Source: Dolosigranulum pigrum ATCC 51524 | Lineage (GTDB): Bacteria; Bacillota; Bacilli; Lactobacillales; Carnobacteriaceae_A | Reading direction: 5' to 3' | DNA length: 64,000 nt | NCBI RefSeq assembly: GCF_000245815.1 | Contig: NZ_JH601103.1 | Location: forward strand, 1,355,741 to 1,419,740 | Shown here: positions 16,920 through 25,948 of the stretch, in pieces | Layout: the number at the start of each line of letters is the position of its first letter | Position numbering within the stretch: the stretch's first letter is position 1 | Program-made: the position numbers and the translations under genes | Notes under the pieces: model-generated | What the model was told of the DNA's origin: nothing | Database searches by the model: none | Seen by the model: only the letters and a program-made list of their open reading frames with translations

Positions 16920-18017
16920 ATGACCCCACTAAAAACATTACAAGACCATTTATTGAACGAAAAAATTGATCTAGCTATTATTAATAATCCTGCTTCAATT
17001 GCCTATTTTACAGGCTTTATAAGTGAACCACATGAGCGGATTTTCTTATTATTTGTCACACCAGAAGATAGCTATCTGTTCACTCCTATGCTGGATAAAG
17101 CTGAAGCTCAAGCTGCAAGTGGATTGAGCGTATATGGATATGAAGATGCGGATGATCCATGGCAAGTAATTGATAAAACAATTTTGTCTTCATTAAACCC
17201 ACTTAAAACAGTTGCTATCCAAGAAGATTCACTGACCGTTGCATGGTTTCATGCCTTAACTCCTTTCCTCAATGAGGCAAACTTAACGGACATAAGCAAC
17301 ACCTTAGATCAGATTAAACGCTTAAAAACGTCAGAAGAAGTTCAAAAATTACATGAATCTGGTCAGCTGGCTGATGAAGCAATTAAGGTCGGTGTTGAGA
17401 GCCTACGAGTGGGTATTAGCGAAGAAGAAGTCGTTGCTATCATTGAATTCGAAATGAAAAAACGTGGCGTATCAAAAATGAGCTTTCCGACTATGGTTTT
17501 ATTCGGTGATCATGCCGCTAGCCCACACGGTACTCCCGGCAAGCGTCAACTCCAACCTAATGAGCTAGTCTTATTTGATCTAGGTGTGATCTACAATGGA
17601 TATGCCAGTGATATGACACGAACGGTTTGTTTCGGCGATGTATCGGACGAAATCAAGTCTATCTATCAAATTGTTTTAGAAGCGCAAGAAACCGCTCAGA
17701 AGTCAGCCTCACCCGGCATGACAGCGCATGAATTGGATCAAATTGCACGAGATATTATCGAAGAAGCCGGTTACGGTGAATACTTCATGCACCGCCTAGG
17801 TCATGGTATCGGTCAAAGTGTCCATGAATATCCCAACATTCGTCCGGGCAATGATTTACCATTGGATGAGGATATGTGCTTCTCCATTGAACCAGGGATC
17901 TATATTCCTGATTACGTCGGGATTCGGATAGAAGACTGTGTACACTTAACTGACCATGGCGCTGAGTCTTTCACCCATCATCCTAAAGAACTTCAGATCA
18001 TCCCTATCAAAAATTAA
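16920..18017 (+). CDS. pepQ: Xaa-Pro dipeptidase (prolidase)
   Basis: A 365-aa metallopeptidase of the M24 pita-bread family that splits Xaa-Pro dipeptides. The N-terminal creatinase-like domain (1-130) is followed by the catalytic domain with metal ligands in VLFDLGVIYNGYASDMTRTV (about 217-236), HRLGHGIGQSVHEYP (about 291-305), FSIEPGIY (about 321) and GIRIEDC (about 334). The order ccpA divergent from pepQ is characteristic of lactobacilli and relatives. The SD is weak (GTGAG). Ends at a bidirectional terminator. Confidence 0.95.
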   Translation: MTPLKTLQDHLLNEKIDLAIINNPASIAYFTGFISEPHERIFLLFVTPEDSYLFTPMLDKAEAQAASGLSVYGYEDADDPWQVIDKTILSSLNPLKTVAIQEDSLTVAWFHALTPFLNEANLTDISNTLDQIKRLKTSEEVQKLHESGQLADEAIKVGVESLRVGISEEEVVAIIEFEMKKRGVSKMSFPTMVLFGDHAASPHGTPGKRQLQPNELVLFDLGVIYNGYASDMTRTVCFGDVSDEIKSIYQIVLEAQETAQKSASPGMTAHELDQIARDIIEEAGYGEYFMHRLGHGIGQSVHEYPNIRPGNDLPLDEDMCFSIEPGIYIPDYVGIRIEDCVHLTDHGAESFTHHPKELQIIPIKN

Positions 18018-18053
18018 CTAATACCCAAAATTAATTTATAAATCTTTCAATAT

Positions 18054-18097
18054 AAAAGCTCTCAGCCGGTGCAATAGGCACTTAACTGAGAGCTTTT
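18054..18097. terminator. Bidirectional terminator between pepQ and the ytxH-like gene
   Basis: A 12-bp stem AAAAGCTCTCAG (18054-18065) with CTGAGAGCTTTT (18086-18097); T tracts on both strands. Confidence 0.9.
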
Positions 18098-18114
18098 ATA
18101 ACATTTAACTTGAT

Positions 18115-18462
18115 TTATTTTTTAACAGAATCTTTCAAGTTTTCTGCTGTGTCTTTAACAGAGTCTTTAACCTCATTGAAGTTTTTTTCTGCTTTTTTCG
18201 CACCTTTTTCAACACTATCTTTTGCTTTATCGAATGAATCTTGTGCTTTGTCTGCAGCTTTTTGACCCGCTTCTTCTGCTTGGTCTTTTAATTTTTCACC
18301 TTGTTTTTTCGCTTCTTGTGCCAAGTCATCTGCTTGGTTAGCGATGTCGCCACGCAATTCTTCACCTGATTTAGGTGCAAATAAGAGAGCTGTCACTCCT
18401 GCAACAACGCCACCCACTAATGTTCCTGCTAAAAATCCTGATGCAAAATCTTTTTCGCTCAT
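18115..18462 (-). CDS. YtxH domain protein
   Basis: A 115-aa protein. Residues 5-30 form a glycine-rich hydrophobic helix (FLAGTLVGGVVAGVTALLFAPKSG), the YtxH signature that anchors the protein in the membrane. The rest is a long, highly charged helix of repeated Lys-Asp/Glu-Ala units (AEEAGQKAADKAQDSFDKAK), similar in feel to LEA stress proteins. The start ATG 18462 has AAAGGA 8 bases upstream, whereas the ATG 9 bases earlier sits on that site. It is the second gene of a pair with DUF948. YtxH proteins are often stress-induced; exact function unknown. Confidence 0.85.
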   Translation of the reverse strand: MSEKDFASGFLAGTLVGGVVAGVTALLFAPKSGEELRGDIANQADDLAQEAKKQGEKLKDQAEEAGQKAADKAQDSFDKAKDSVEKGAKKAEKNFNEVKDSVKDTAENLKDSVKK

Positions 18463-18493
18463 TTGAAACATCCTTTCCTAATTATGTTAGTAT

Positions 18494-18847
18494 TTATCTT
18501 CTTGTATTCTTTCCTGCTATACTTTTTGTTAGACGGACTGTCTTCTCATTCAAGCCAGATACTGACTCTCCTAAGTCGCCAACCGCTTTAAACAATGGAT
18601 CAGTTGAGCCCAGCTTATTATTGACATCATCAAGTGTTGTGTTTGTTTTGTTTAACAATCCTTCCACTTCGATCAATAAATGGTCAGCATCTTTTGTAAT
18701 TGTATTCAAGCTTGTATTTACCTCTTCGATCGTTGTGTTCAATTCTGTTACAACACCCGTCACTTTCAACAGTAAATAGCATAATACAAAAGCAATTAGT
18801 GCAAATGCTACTGCTGCAATTAAAGCAGCAATTTCTCCTCCTGTCAT
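18494..18847 (-). CDS. DUF948 domain protein
   Basis: A 117-aa protein with one N-terminal membrane helix (about 4-28: GEIAALIAAVAFALIAFVLCYLLL) followed by an amphipathic coiled-coil with repeated N/T-rich heptads (TELNTTIEEVNTSLNTITKD). This matches DUF948 (YtxG-like in bacilli). In bacilli DUF948 and YtxH genes lie together, as here, 31 bases apart on the minus strand. SD is GAGGGA. Likely an envelope stress pair; role not known. Confidence 0.85.
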   Translation of the reverse strand: MTGGEIAALIAAVAFALIAFVLCYLLLKVTGVVTELNTTIEEVNTSLNTITKDADHLLIEVEGLLNKTNTTLDDVNNKLGSTDPLFKAVGDLGESVSGLNEKTVRLTKSIAGKNTRR

Positions 18848-19005
18848 ATATATCCCTCTCTCTCTAAATTATCTAACCTAAGAATACCATTATATCAGCC
18901 CAAACACAAATATTTTAAGCTATTTTTACTATAAATTTTAAATTTATTGCTTTAAATCATTAACTAAAAAATTCCTAGTACTCATCTGACATTCTATATC
19001 AACTA

Positions 19006-19014
19006 TGATATAAT
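19006..19014 (+). promoter_or_regulatory. Extended -10 promoter of the mscS-like gene
   Basis: TGATATAAT with the hexamer at 19009-19014; the -35 is weak. It lies about 70 bases before the start codon. Confidence 0.6.
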
Positions 19015-19085
19015 ATGATAGCATTTGTCGTTGTGACTAGCAGTAAGACGATAAATAAACAATTAAAATAGAAGGAGTGATATAG

Positions 19086-19973
19086 ATGAACGGAAATTCA
19101 TCTGAAACATTAGAAGGTAATATTCAAGAACAGACAAATATTTTAATTGAATACTGGAATAATATTGATTGGCAGCATATTTTCTTCTCAACCGTCATCG
19201 GTATTATCCAGATTATTATTGTATTGATCTTATATTTACTTGCTAAGAAGATAGGTAATCGTCTCATTAAAGGGAGCTTTAATCGGCAAAAAAATCGGGC
19301 AGAAAATCCTGTACGGGTCAATACAGTTGAACGCATTATTGTCAATATTTATAATGCTGTACTGGTATTCTTAGCCATGTTTAGTGTGTTAGAAATTATT
19401 GGTGTTCCTGTTGGCTCACTGATTGCCGGGGCCGGAGTAATTGGTTTAGCCTTCTCACTAGGGGCACAAGATTTTGTGTCTGATATTGTTAATGGCTTTA
19501 TGATTATGATGGAAGGTCAGATTGATATTGGTGATCAAGTTGTCATTGATGGTACATGGGGAACCGTTGCTGATACGAACTTAAAAACCACACAAGTAAA
19601 AGGATTCGACGGCTCTATTTACTACATCCCTAACCGAAAGATTGAAATGATTTGTAACCGTTCAAAAGGAAATATGCGGGCTGATGTGCATATTAGACTC
19701 TTCCCGGATACAGATACGGAAAAAGTACGTTCAATTATTCGACAAGTTAATAAAGAAAAATTCCCAGATTATCCAACCATTGTGGGAGAACCTAATATTA
19801 TTGTTCACCCAATGGAAAATGGGCAAGCTTCCTTGCGGGTTGACATCTTCACCAAGCCTGGTCATGAATGGAATATTCAGTGGGATTTCTTTGAATATTA
19901 CATCTCACGCCTTTCTCAAGAAGGCATTAAACTTCCGGCAAACACTTTGGATATAACGCCTCGCGCAAAATAA
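19086..19973 (+). CDS. Small-conductance mechanosensitive channel (MscS family)
   Basis: A 295-aa membrane protein that opens under membrane tension to release solutes after osmotic downshock. Membrane helices lie at about 33-53, 80-100 and 105-130. The pore helix carries GSLIAGAGVIGLAFSLGAQDFVSDIVNGFMI, the MscS TM3 Gly/Ala pattern. The beta domain follows with GDQVVIDGTWGTV and IPNRKIEMICNRS, then the alpha/beta C-terminus. SD is GAAGGAG. Single gene with a strong terminator. Confidence 0.93.
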   Translation: MNGNSSETLEGNIQEQTNILIEYWNNIDWQHIFFSTVIGIIQIIIVLILYLLAKKIGNRLIKGSFNRQKNRAENPVRVNTVERIIVNIYNAVLVFLAMFSVLEIIGVPVGSLIAGAGVIGLAFSLGAQDFVSDIVNGFMIMMEGQIDIGDQVVIDGTWGTVADTNLKTTQVKGFDGSIYYIPNRKIEMICNRSKGNMRADVHIRLFPDTDTEKVRSIIRQVNKEKFPDYPTIVGEPNIIVHPMENGQASLRVDIFTKPGHEWNIQWDFFEYYISRLSQEGIKLPANTLDITPRAK

Positions 19974-19980
19974 ATTTTAA

Positions 19981-20029
19981 CTTTCATTCTATTCTAGTCA
20001 CAAATCGCTAGATAGAATGAAAGTTTTTT
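19981..20029 (+). terminator. Terminator of the mscS-like gene
   Basis: A 12-bp stem CTTTCATTCTAT (19981-19992) with ATAGAATGAAAG (20012-20023), then TTTTTT. Confidence 0.95.
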
Positions 20030-20179
20030 AGTTTAAACTCACTTTTTCAGTTTTTGATAAACCGTTAGCTGAGAAGAAATATGACGAAACTATCTAAAAA
20101 TCTCCAGATAATAATAGAGATAGACACTAACTTTGAAGCCCAAACAGATGTAAGGTCGATCTTCTGCTAATAGTTCATC

Positions 20180-20212
20180 AAAAAAAGATAGCCTCAAGAA
20201 ATGAGACTATCT
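20180..20212 (-). terminator. Terminator of the CorC-type transporter gene
   Basis: AGATAGCCTCA (20186-20196) pairs with TGAGACTATCT (20202-20212), followed on the minus strand by TTTTTTT. Confidence 0.9.
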
Positions 20213-20220
20213 TCTCCGTG

Positions 20221-21507
20221 CTATAATTTGTGCTCCTCTTCAGTTAAGTGCACACGTTTTACTTGAACTTTATTCACCCGTCGCTGTTTTACACCGGTTG
20301 CTTTAAAGGTAAAATGATCGTAAATAAATGTGTCACCTTCTTCCGGTACCCGCTCGAGTTGTTCAATCATGAACCCACTCACAGTACTTGAAATCCAATC
20401 ATCAGCAGGTACGATCCCTAATAATTCACACAACTTATGCAGTGAATACGTTCCTTTCACTTCATAAAGCTGATTTTCTTCCACAATCGTTATTTCATCT
20501 TCAATAATATCAGTCTCATCCCATATTTCACCGACCAATTCTTCCAAGGTATCTTCCATAGTCACAATTCCTAACATACCTCCGTGTTCATCAACTACCA
20601 CAGCCATATGTCGTTTTTTGCGTTGCATCATTTGGAGTAAATCAAACACTTTCATCACAGGTGGCACAAAGTCAACTTCTGATATCAAATGAACGATAGA
20701 CGGTACGCGAAGCTTTCCTTTAGCTTTTGCTCGCTGGTAACGGTGGAAGTCCTTCTGGTGTAGTATTCCCACTGTGTGATCAATTGATTCTTCATAGACG
20801 ATTAACCGTGAATGGGCTGATTTTTCGAATGCCTCTTCCATCTCTTCATCGGTCGCATCAATATCGACCCCGTTCACATCAACGCGTGGTGTTAAAATAG
20901 TCCCCACTTCGACATCATCGAATTCAATCGCTGCCTTCACTAATGAGTGCTCTTCCGCTTCAATACTCCCCTCAGAACGTGCTTCATCGACAAATGACAG
21001 TAACTCTGCCTCACTAATTGAATTCACCTTCTCAATTGGGACGAGACGATTAATCATATCTTGCCATAACGTCGCCAACCAAATGAGGGGTTTAAACAAA
21101 ATAATAACGACACTTAAAATCGAAGCCCCAAACATCGCAATCTGCTTAGACAACAATTTGGCAACCAACTTTGGTGTGACTTCAGCTAAGAATAATAATA
21201 AGATTGTCGTCACAATCGTTGAAACCATGGCCCCATAATCAGGCATCAAGCGAACAAAAAATAACGTCGCAATTGCTGAACAAGCAATGTTAGCAATATT
21301 ATTGCCAATCAGAATAGCGGTAAGTAATGCATTGTAGTCTTGTTTTAGCTGTAACGTTTTTTCAGCTTTTTTATTGCCATTCTTCGCTTCTGTCTTCAAT
21401 TTCACTTCACTAACGGAAGTAAAAGCTGTCTCGCTAGCTGCAAAAAAAGCCGACATGAGTACAAAGATAACAAACAAAATCAAGCTACTTATTTGACTAG
21501 AGTCCAT
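20221..21507 (-). CDS. CNNM/HlyC-CorC family membrane protein with CBS domains
   Basis: A 428-aa protein. An N-terminal DUF21/CNNM transmembrane domain with about four helices (AASETAFTSVSEVKL near 25-40; GNNIANIACSAIATLFF) is followed by a CBS-domain pair (about 200-320, TILTPRVDVNGVD and MAVVVDEHGGMLGIVT) and a C-terminal CorC_HlyC transporter-associated domain. Such proteins move or sense Mg or Na. The start is ATG 21507: an extended -10 (TGGTATAAT, 21554-21546) puts the transcript start near 21539, so the ATG at 21543 would not be transcribed. Confidence 0.9.
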   Translation of the reverse strand: MDSSQISSLILFVIFVLMSAFFAASETAFTSVSEVKLKTEAKNGNKKAEKTLQLKQDYNALLTAILIGNNIANIACSAIATLFFVRLMPDYGAMVSTIVTTILLLFLAEVTPKLVAKLLSKQIAMFGASILSVVIILFKPLIWLATLWQDMINRLVPIEKVNSISEAELLSFVDEARSEGSIEAEEHSLVKAAIEFDDVEVGTILTPRVDVNGVDIDATDEEMEEAFEKSAHSRLIVYEESIDHTVGILHQKDFHRYQRAKAKGKLRVPSIVHLISEVDFVPPVMKVFDLLQMMQRKKRHMAVVVDEHGGMLGIVTMEDTLEELVGEIWDETDIIEDEITIVEENQLYEVKGTYSLHKLCELLGIVPADDWISSTVSGFMIEQLERVPEEGDTFIYDHFTFKATGVKQRRVNKVQVKRVHLTEEEHKL

Positions 21508-21545
21508 TCTTGGACAACTCTCCCTCTGTTCATAATCTACCATTC

Positions 21546-21554
21546 ATTATACCA
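21546..21554 (-). promoter_or_regulatory. Extended -10 promoter of the CorC-type gene
   Basis: TGGTATAAT on the minus strand. The expected start point near 21539 leaves a short leader before ATG 21507 and argues against the upstream ATG. Confidence 0.65.
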
Positions 21555-21616
21555 GATTGCCTCTTCTAATCCTAATTTAAATCAATGTTTTTCTTAAATT
21601 AGAAACTATTCACTTA

Positions 21617-22405
21617 TTATAATACAACAGCCAGCAATAATTGAACGGCATACATCCCAACATGTGCCATCATATGACATAAGATCGCTGATTCTAGTGT
21701 GAAACGCCAATAAAAATATCCTGTCATCATCCCAGCCACTCCATTTAATAAAAGGAGACGTAACCATACAAAAGGAGTCATCTCGAATAATTGGAGCGTC
21801 ATTGGTAAGTGTCCTAAAGCAAAAACAATCGCTACGATACTAATAGCTAACCAATAATGCCATGACTTAAGGCGACTACTTGAGCGAGACAGGAAATATA
21901 TAATAGTCGTCATTAAACCAAAGCGCAACATGATTTCCTCAATCACGCCTCCATAGAACACACCTGCTAATAAGGACTGAACAGAAGGCATCATTTCTGT
22001 TAATTCCGGGATAAATGCACTAAAAAATAAATCAGCTAACCCAATTCCTATCCCTAGTTCGAGCCCAAGCAACAAAACACTGCTAAGGCTATCCTTGAAT
22101 AGCGCCCATGCATAGGCTGACCGCTCATAGATAACAGCATGCAAGCCTACTTTTTGAAAGAAGAATTGCCCCGCTAATAATGCAATGAGTGCTAGTACTA
22201 ATGGCTGAATAAGTGATAATAACGCATACTGTACTGCTGAAAAACGCGAATACCCGATTTGGTTAATTTGTTCTTCAATAATTATCACTAATGCTGGGAA
22301 GTACGCCAGTAAACTGCCAATAATCATTAAAGCATAGTAGCCAAATCCTTGCCATCTTTGTCGTTTAGTTAACGGCGTACCGTATTGTAATCCATCTTGC
22401 TTCAT
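21617..22405 (-). CDS. CPBP-family intramembrane metalloprotease
   Basis: A 262-aa polytopic membrane protein with about eight helices. It has the three CPBP (Abi/CAAX) motifs: EEIMLRFGL near residue 155 (EExxxR), FALGHLPMT near 196 (FxxxH), and HMMAHVG near 244. The family includes Rce1-like proteases and bacteriocin self-immunity proteins; the substrate here is unknown. SD AGGAG lies 11 bases from the start. It lies between the CorC-type and YeiH genes, same strand, gaps of 39-110 bases. Confidence 0.88.
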   Translation of the reverse strand: MKQDGLQYGTPLTKRQRWQGFGYYALMIIGSLLAYFPALVIIIEEQINQIGYSRFSAVQYALLSLIQPLVLALIALLAGQFFFQKVGLHAVIYERSAYAWALFKDSLSSVLLLGLELGIGIGLADLFFSAFIPELTEMMPSVQSLLAGVFYGGVIEEIMLRFGLMTTIIYFLSRSSSRLKSWHYWLAISIVAIVFALGHLPMTLQLFEMTPFVWLRLLLLNGVAGMMTGYFYWRFTLESAILCHMMAHVGMYAVQLLLAVVL

Positions 22406-22444
22406 TGATCTAACAACTCCTTTTGATTCAAATTTTAGTCCCGT

Positions 22445-23422
22445 TTAAACAATAAGTCCTAAAATAACCACAATTGCAATGACAATCACTGCTGCTGATA
22501 AGATAAGAGCATGCAAGAATGGCTTAGCTCCCACTGTTCGAATCGTATTCAGGTCTGTTTTCAATCCCACACCTGCTAACGCGGTAACCATTAAAAATTT
22601 TCGCAAGTCATTCAGAGGCGCGCCTAACTCTTCTGGAATCCATCCTACTGTATTAGCTAAGGCTAACCCTACGAATAAAACGATAAACCAAGGGAAAACT
22701 CGTCCCAGCGTCTGCTGCCAACTATCGCCTTCTCGAGACTGTAAAGCACCATAAGTCAACACAACAGGGATAATACCTAACGTACGAGTCAATTTAACCG
22801 TCGTAGCTATCGCTCCCGCACCAGCTGAGAAAGCAAAACTCGCTGCAACTACACTTGATGTATCATTAATCGCGGTGCCTGACCAGAATCCCATAATTTG
22901 GTCAGAAAAGCCTAGCAGTTGTCCCACTAGTGGAAAGAGGATGATTAAGACCATATCGAATAAAAAAACAGTCGAAATTGCGTAAGTTGTCTCTTCTTCT
23001 TCCGCTTCGATAACGGGCGATAAGGCACTAATTGCTGAACCCCCACAAATCGCCACACCTGCTGACAATAGTGCGGTCAGTTCACGCCCCGTACCGAACC
23101 ACTTCCCTAATAATTTCCCAGCGATAAAAGCCGTCCCAATCGTAAAAGCCAGCAAAATGAGCGCTTGTACCCCTACTTCCGCAATCAAGGCCATATTCAT
23201 CGAAGCTCCGAGCAAAATAATAAATACTTTTAATAAACGCTTGGCAGCGAACTGTACACCCGGTTTCACTTGCTCCGGTAATGTCCATAGATTCCCCACA
23301 AGCATACCAATAAAAAGAGCAACTACTGTAGCCCCAACAAAATCAACAGGCAATAAAGCGACGATTCCCATCGATAACCCTGCAATGACCATTGTTACAA
23401 TTAATCCACTTACTACTGTCAT
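22445..23422 (-). CDS. YeiH family putative sulfate exporter
   Basis: A 325-aa integral membrane protein with about ten helices. Family marks are GGSAISALSPVIEAEEEETTYAIS (about 128-150) and WSGTAINDTSSVVAASFA (about 180-197). The family (YeiH/UPF0324, Cons_hypoth698) is annotated as putative sulfate or sulfonate exporters, without firm biochemical proof for most. I chose ATG 23422 (MTVVSGL) since AAGGA sits 7 bases upstream; the ATG at 23449 has no SD. Divergent from the PLD-family gene. Confidence 0.88.
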   Translation of the reverse strand: MTVVSGLIVTMVIAGLSMGIVALLPVDFVGATVVALFIGMLVGNLWTLPEQVKPGVQFAAKRLLKVFIILLGASMNMALIAEVGVQALILLAFTIGTAFIAGKLLGKWFGTGRELTALLSAGVAICGGSAISALSPVIEAEEEETTYAISTVFLFDMVLIILFPLVGQLLGFSDQIMGFWSGTAINDTSSVVAASFAFSAGAGAIATTVKLTRTLGIIPVVLTYGALQSREGDSWQQTLGRVFPWFIVLFVGLALANTVGWIPEELGAPLNDLRKFLMVTALAGVGLKTDLNTIRTVGAKPFLHALILSAAVIVIAIVVILGLIV

Positions 23423-23563
23423 CAAACCATCCTTAATCTTTTTTATCATTACTATTTTAACATAATAAATTAATCATATAATACTTTTTTTCAAGAGTCA
23501 ATTTAGAAATCAATTAATCTATGGTATGATAAAGACAAGCATAATTTGAAAGGTTTTGGTTGC

Positions 23564-24997
23564 ATGCAAAAAAAATCATTTTTTAAAACATTAGGTGCAG
23601 TACTTATTCTGATTCCAGTGGTGGTCGGAAGCTATCACGTCTTCAAATCATCACCAGAGTCCGTCTCATATGAAAGTGATGTCTATCAGACGGATTCAGC
23701 AAAGTTTATTTACGATTTAACATATGAGACAGAAGATGGCACGATTCAAAATGACCAAACAATCTTAGATCATATGTATGATATTATCGATGAAGCAGAA
23801 TCTTTCTTATTGATGGATCTCTTTCTCTTCAATGACGACTATGATCGTACGTCTCAGAAGTTTCCTTCCGTGTCACATGACTTAGCAGACCGCTTAATTC
23901 AAAAAAAGCAAAACAATCCCGAAATGGACATTCTGTTGGTGACTGATCCGATTAATAGCTTCTATCGAACCTATACACCTGATCATTTCAAAGCAATGGA
24001 AGAGGTCGGAATCAAAGTCGTTCAGACGGATTTGAAACCTTTGCGTGACTCGAATCCCCTCTACTCTAGTCTATACCGTTCTTACCTGCAATGGTTCACT
24101 CCTTCCACAGCTAGTTATATGAAAAATGTCTTGCGTCCACAAGGTCCTGATGTCAATATCGGCTCTTACATTGAAATGCTGAACTTCAAGGCCAACCACC
24201 GGAAGACCGTTATGAGTGAAAAAACGGCTTTAATTGCTTCATGGAATCCGCATGATGGAAGTGGTTATCATTCTAACATTGCCTTCACCGTTCAAGGGGA
24301 TGTGCTGAATGATTTACATTACAGTGACAGTTCTGTTGCACGTTGGTCTGACGTTGAAGATCAATATATTCCCGATGCATCCGCAATTGAGTCTGAAACA
24401 ACTTCGAATGGCACTTACCAAGTCCAACTTATTACCGAACAAAAGATTAAAGAACACTTACTGAGCACTATTCAATCTGCCCAATCTGGTGATCACTTAA
24501 AAGCCGGTTTATTCTATTTATCTGACCGCGACATTATTGATGAGTTGAAACGAGCAAGCCAACGTGGAGTCAATATTCAACTTATCCTAGATATTAACCG
24601 CGATGCATTCGGAGCTAAAAAGATCGGTATTCCCAATAAACCTGTTGCTGCGAAATTAATTGATGAGGAAAATATTGATATTCGTTGGTACGAAACACAC
24701 GGTGAACAATATCATGCGAAGTTTCTTGTTCATGAAGGGCAAGAAGACATGACCATTATCGGGGGATCCGCCAACTTCACACGACGTAATTTGGATGATT
24801 ATAACTTAGAAACCGATTTAAAAGTGGTCGGCCCACATGACTCAGATCTAATGCAAGAAGTGACTGCTTATTATGATCGCATTTGGCACAATGATGGTGG
24901 ACATTATACAGTTGATTATACCGTTCATGCTGAAAATAGCTGGTGGAAGAATATGGTCTACTTTATCCAAGAAAGATTTGGTACCTCAACATTTTAA
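23564..24997 (+). CDS. Membrane-anchored phospholipase D superfamily protein
   Basis: A 477-aa protein. A single N-terminal signal anchor (FFKTLGAVLILIPVVVGSY, about 5-23) places the rest outside. Two PLD domains follow. The active-site motifs are HRKTVMSE (about 215) and HAKFLVHE (about 380), with GSANFTRRN after the second. In both motifs the usual aspartate of HxKxxxxD is glutamate. The family transfers or hydrolyses phosphodiesters, often phospholipids or extracellular DNA; substrate unknown. ATG 23564 has AAAGG 10 bases upstream; the upstream in-frame TTG (23546) has none. Monocistronic. Confidence 0.85.
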   Translation: MQKKSFFKTLGAVLILIPVVVGSYHVFKSSPESVSYESDVYQTDSAKFIYDLTYETEDGTIQNDQTILDHMYDIIDEAESFLLMDLFLFNDDYDRTSQKFPSVSHDLADRLIQKKQNNPEMDILLVTDPINSFYRTYTPDHFKAMEEVGIKVVQTDLKPLRDSNPLYSSLYRSYLQWFTPSTASYMKNVLRPQGPDVNIGSYIEMLNFKANHRKTVMSEKTALIASWNPHDGSGYHSNIAFTVQGDVLNDLHYSDSSVARWSDVEDQYIPDASAIESETTSNGTYQVQLITEQKIKEHLLSTIQSAQSGDHLKAGLFYLSDRDIIDELKRASQRGVNIQLILDINRDAFGAKKIGIPNKPVAAKLIDEENIDIRWYETHGEQYHAKFLVHEGQEDMTIIGGSANFTRRNLDDYNLETDLKVVGPHDSDLMQEVTAYYDRIWHNDGGHYTVDYTVHAENSWWKNMVYFIQERFGTSTF

Positions 24998-25018
24998 TAA
25001 ATTGTGAAAGATGAAAGA

Positions 25019-25060
25019 ACAGCTAAGCACCAAAGAATACTGGTAGCCTAGCTGTTTTTC
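25019..25060. terminator. Terminator between the PLD-family gene and the thr operon
   Basis: ACAGCTAAGC with GCCTAGCTGT stem followed by TTTTTC on the plus strand. It ends the PLD gene and may also stop the convergent thrB transcript. Confidence 0.75.
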
Positions 25061-25111
25061 TTAGCTTATTTTTATCTTCATTCATGGTGATCTTTAAAAT
25101 TTAAGACTCAC

Positions 25112-25948
25112 CTATTCCCAATAATAGCCTTGATTGTTAACCGTTAAATAACGTATATTAAGATGGGAAAATTGTCTTGAGAGCATATGTTTTGTCTCAG
25201 TAGTAACATGAGCTAAGGCAATCATAGTAGGCCCAGCACCACTAATAAAGCTTCCATAAATATCGGGTAGTTGCTTCAAGGCTTTAATCGGTGCATAATC
25301 AGGAATAGTATCTTTCCGATAAGGTTCGTGTAATTTATCTTCAAGGGATTCGCTTACATTATGATAATTTTCAGTCATCAAACAACTCACTAACAAGGCT
25401 ACACGCGAAATATTATGAACAACATCTGCTTTAGGATAAAGATCTGGAAGCAGTTGTCGTGCTTCGCTAGTAGATGATTCATACGGTGGAATAAAGGTAA
25501 CAAAGTCCAATGTTTCTGATAAGGCAACTTTTTGACAGTAAACCTTGCCCTCTCTAACTGTCGAAATAACAAGTCCGCCTAGTAGAGCTGGCGCAACGTT
25601 ATCAGGATGCCCCTCCATCTCTGTTGCTAAATTCAATAATTCTTCATCCGTGAGAGCGTGATTATTATACTGATTTGCTAACAATAACCCACCAACAATT
25701 AAACTGGCACTGGAGCCTAATCCCCGTGAAATGGGGATAGATGTTTCAACAATACAGACGCATAATGGAGGTGCCTTTTTATCCAGCGCAGTAAAATATT
25801 TCTGAAAGGCATCATCGGCTAATGTATGTGATGCCTTACAACTTTTCTTATCACATAATTCATACGCGTTATATAGATTGAGCGCAATACCTAAACTATC
25901 AAATCCCGGGCCGATATTTGCAGTTGTAGCTGGTACATATACTTTCAT
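25112..25948 (-). CDS. thrB: Homoserine kinase
   Basis: A 278-aa GHMP-family kinase that makes O-phospho-L-homoserine from homoserine and ATP. The N-terminal VPATTANIGPGFDSLGIAL (4-22), the ATP loop PISRGLGSSASLIVGG (about 91-106), and the C-terminal GSFISGAGPTMIALA (about 230-244) are all present. It is the last gene of the threonine operon and its ATG overlaps the thrC stop by 4 bases. Confidence 0.96.
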   Translation of the reverse strand: MKVYVPATTANIGPGFDSLGIALNLYNAYELCDKKSCKASHTLADDAFQKYFTALDKKAPPLCVCIVETSIPISRGLGSSASLIVGGLLLANQYNNHALTDEELLNLATEMEGHPDNVAPALLGGLVISTVREGKVYCQKVALSETLDFVTFIPPYESSTSEARQLLPDLYPKADVVHNISRVALLVSCLMTENYHNVSESLEDKLHEPYRKDTIPDYAPIKALKQLPDIYGSFISGAGPTMIALAHVTTETKHMLSRQFSHLNIRYLTVNNQGYYWE

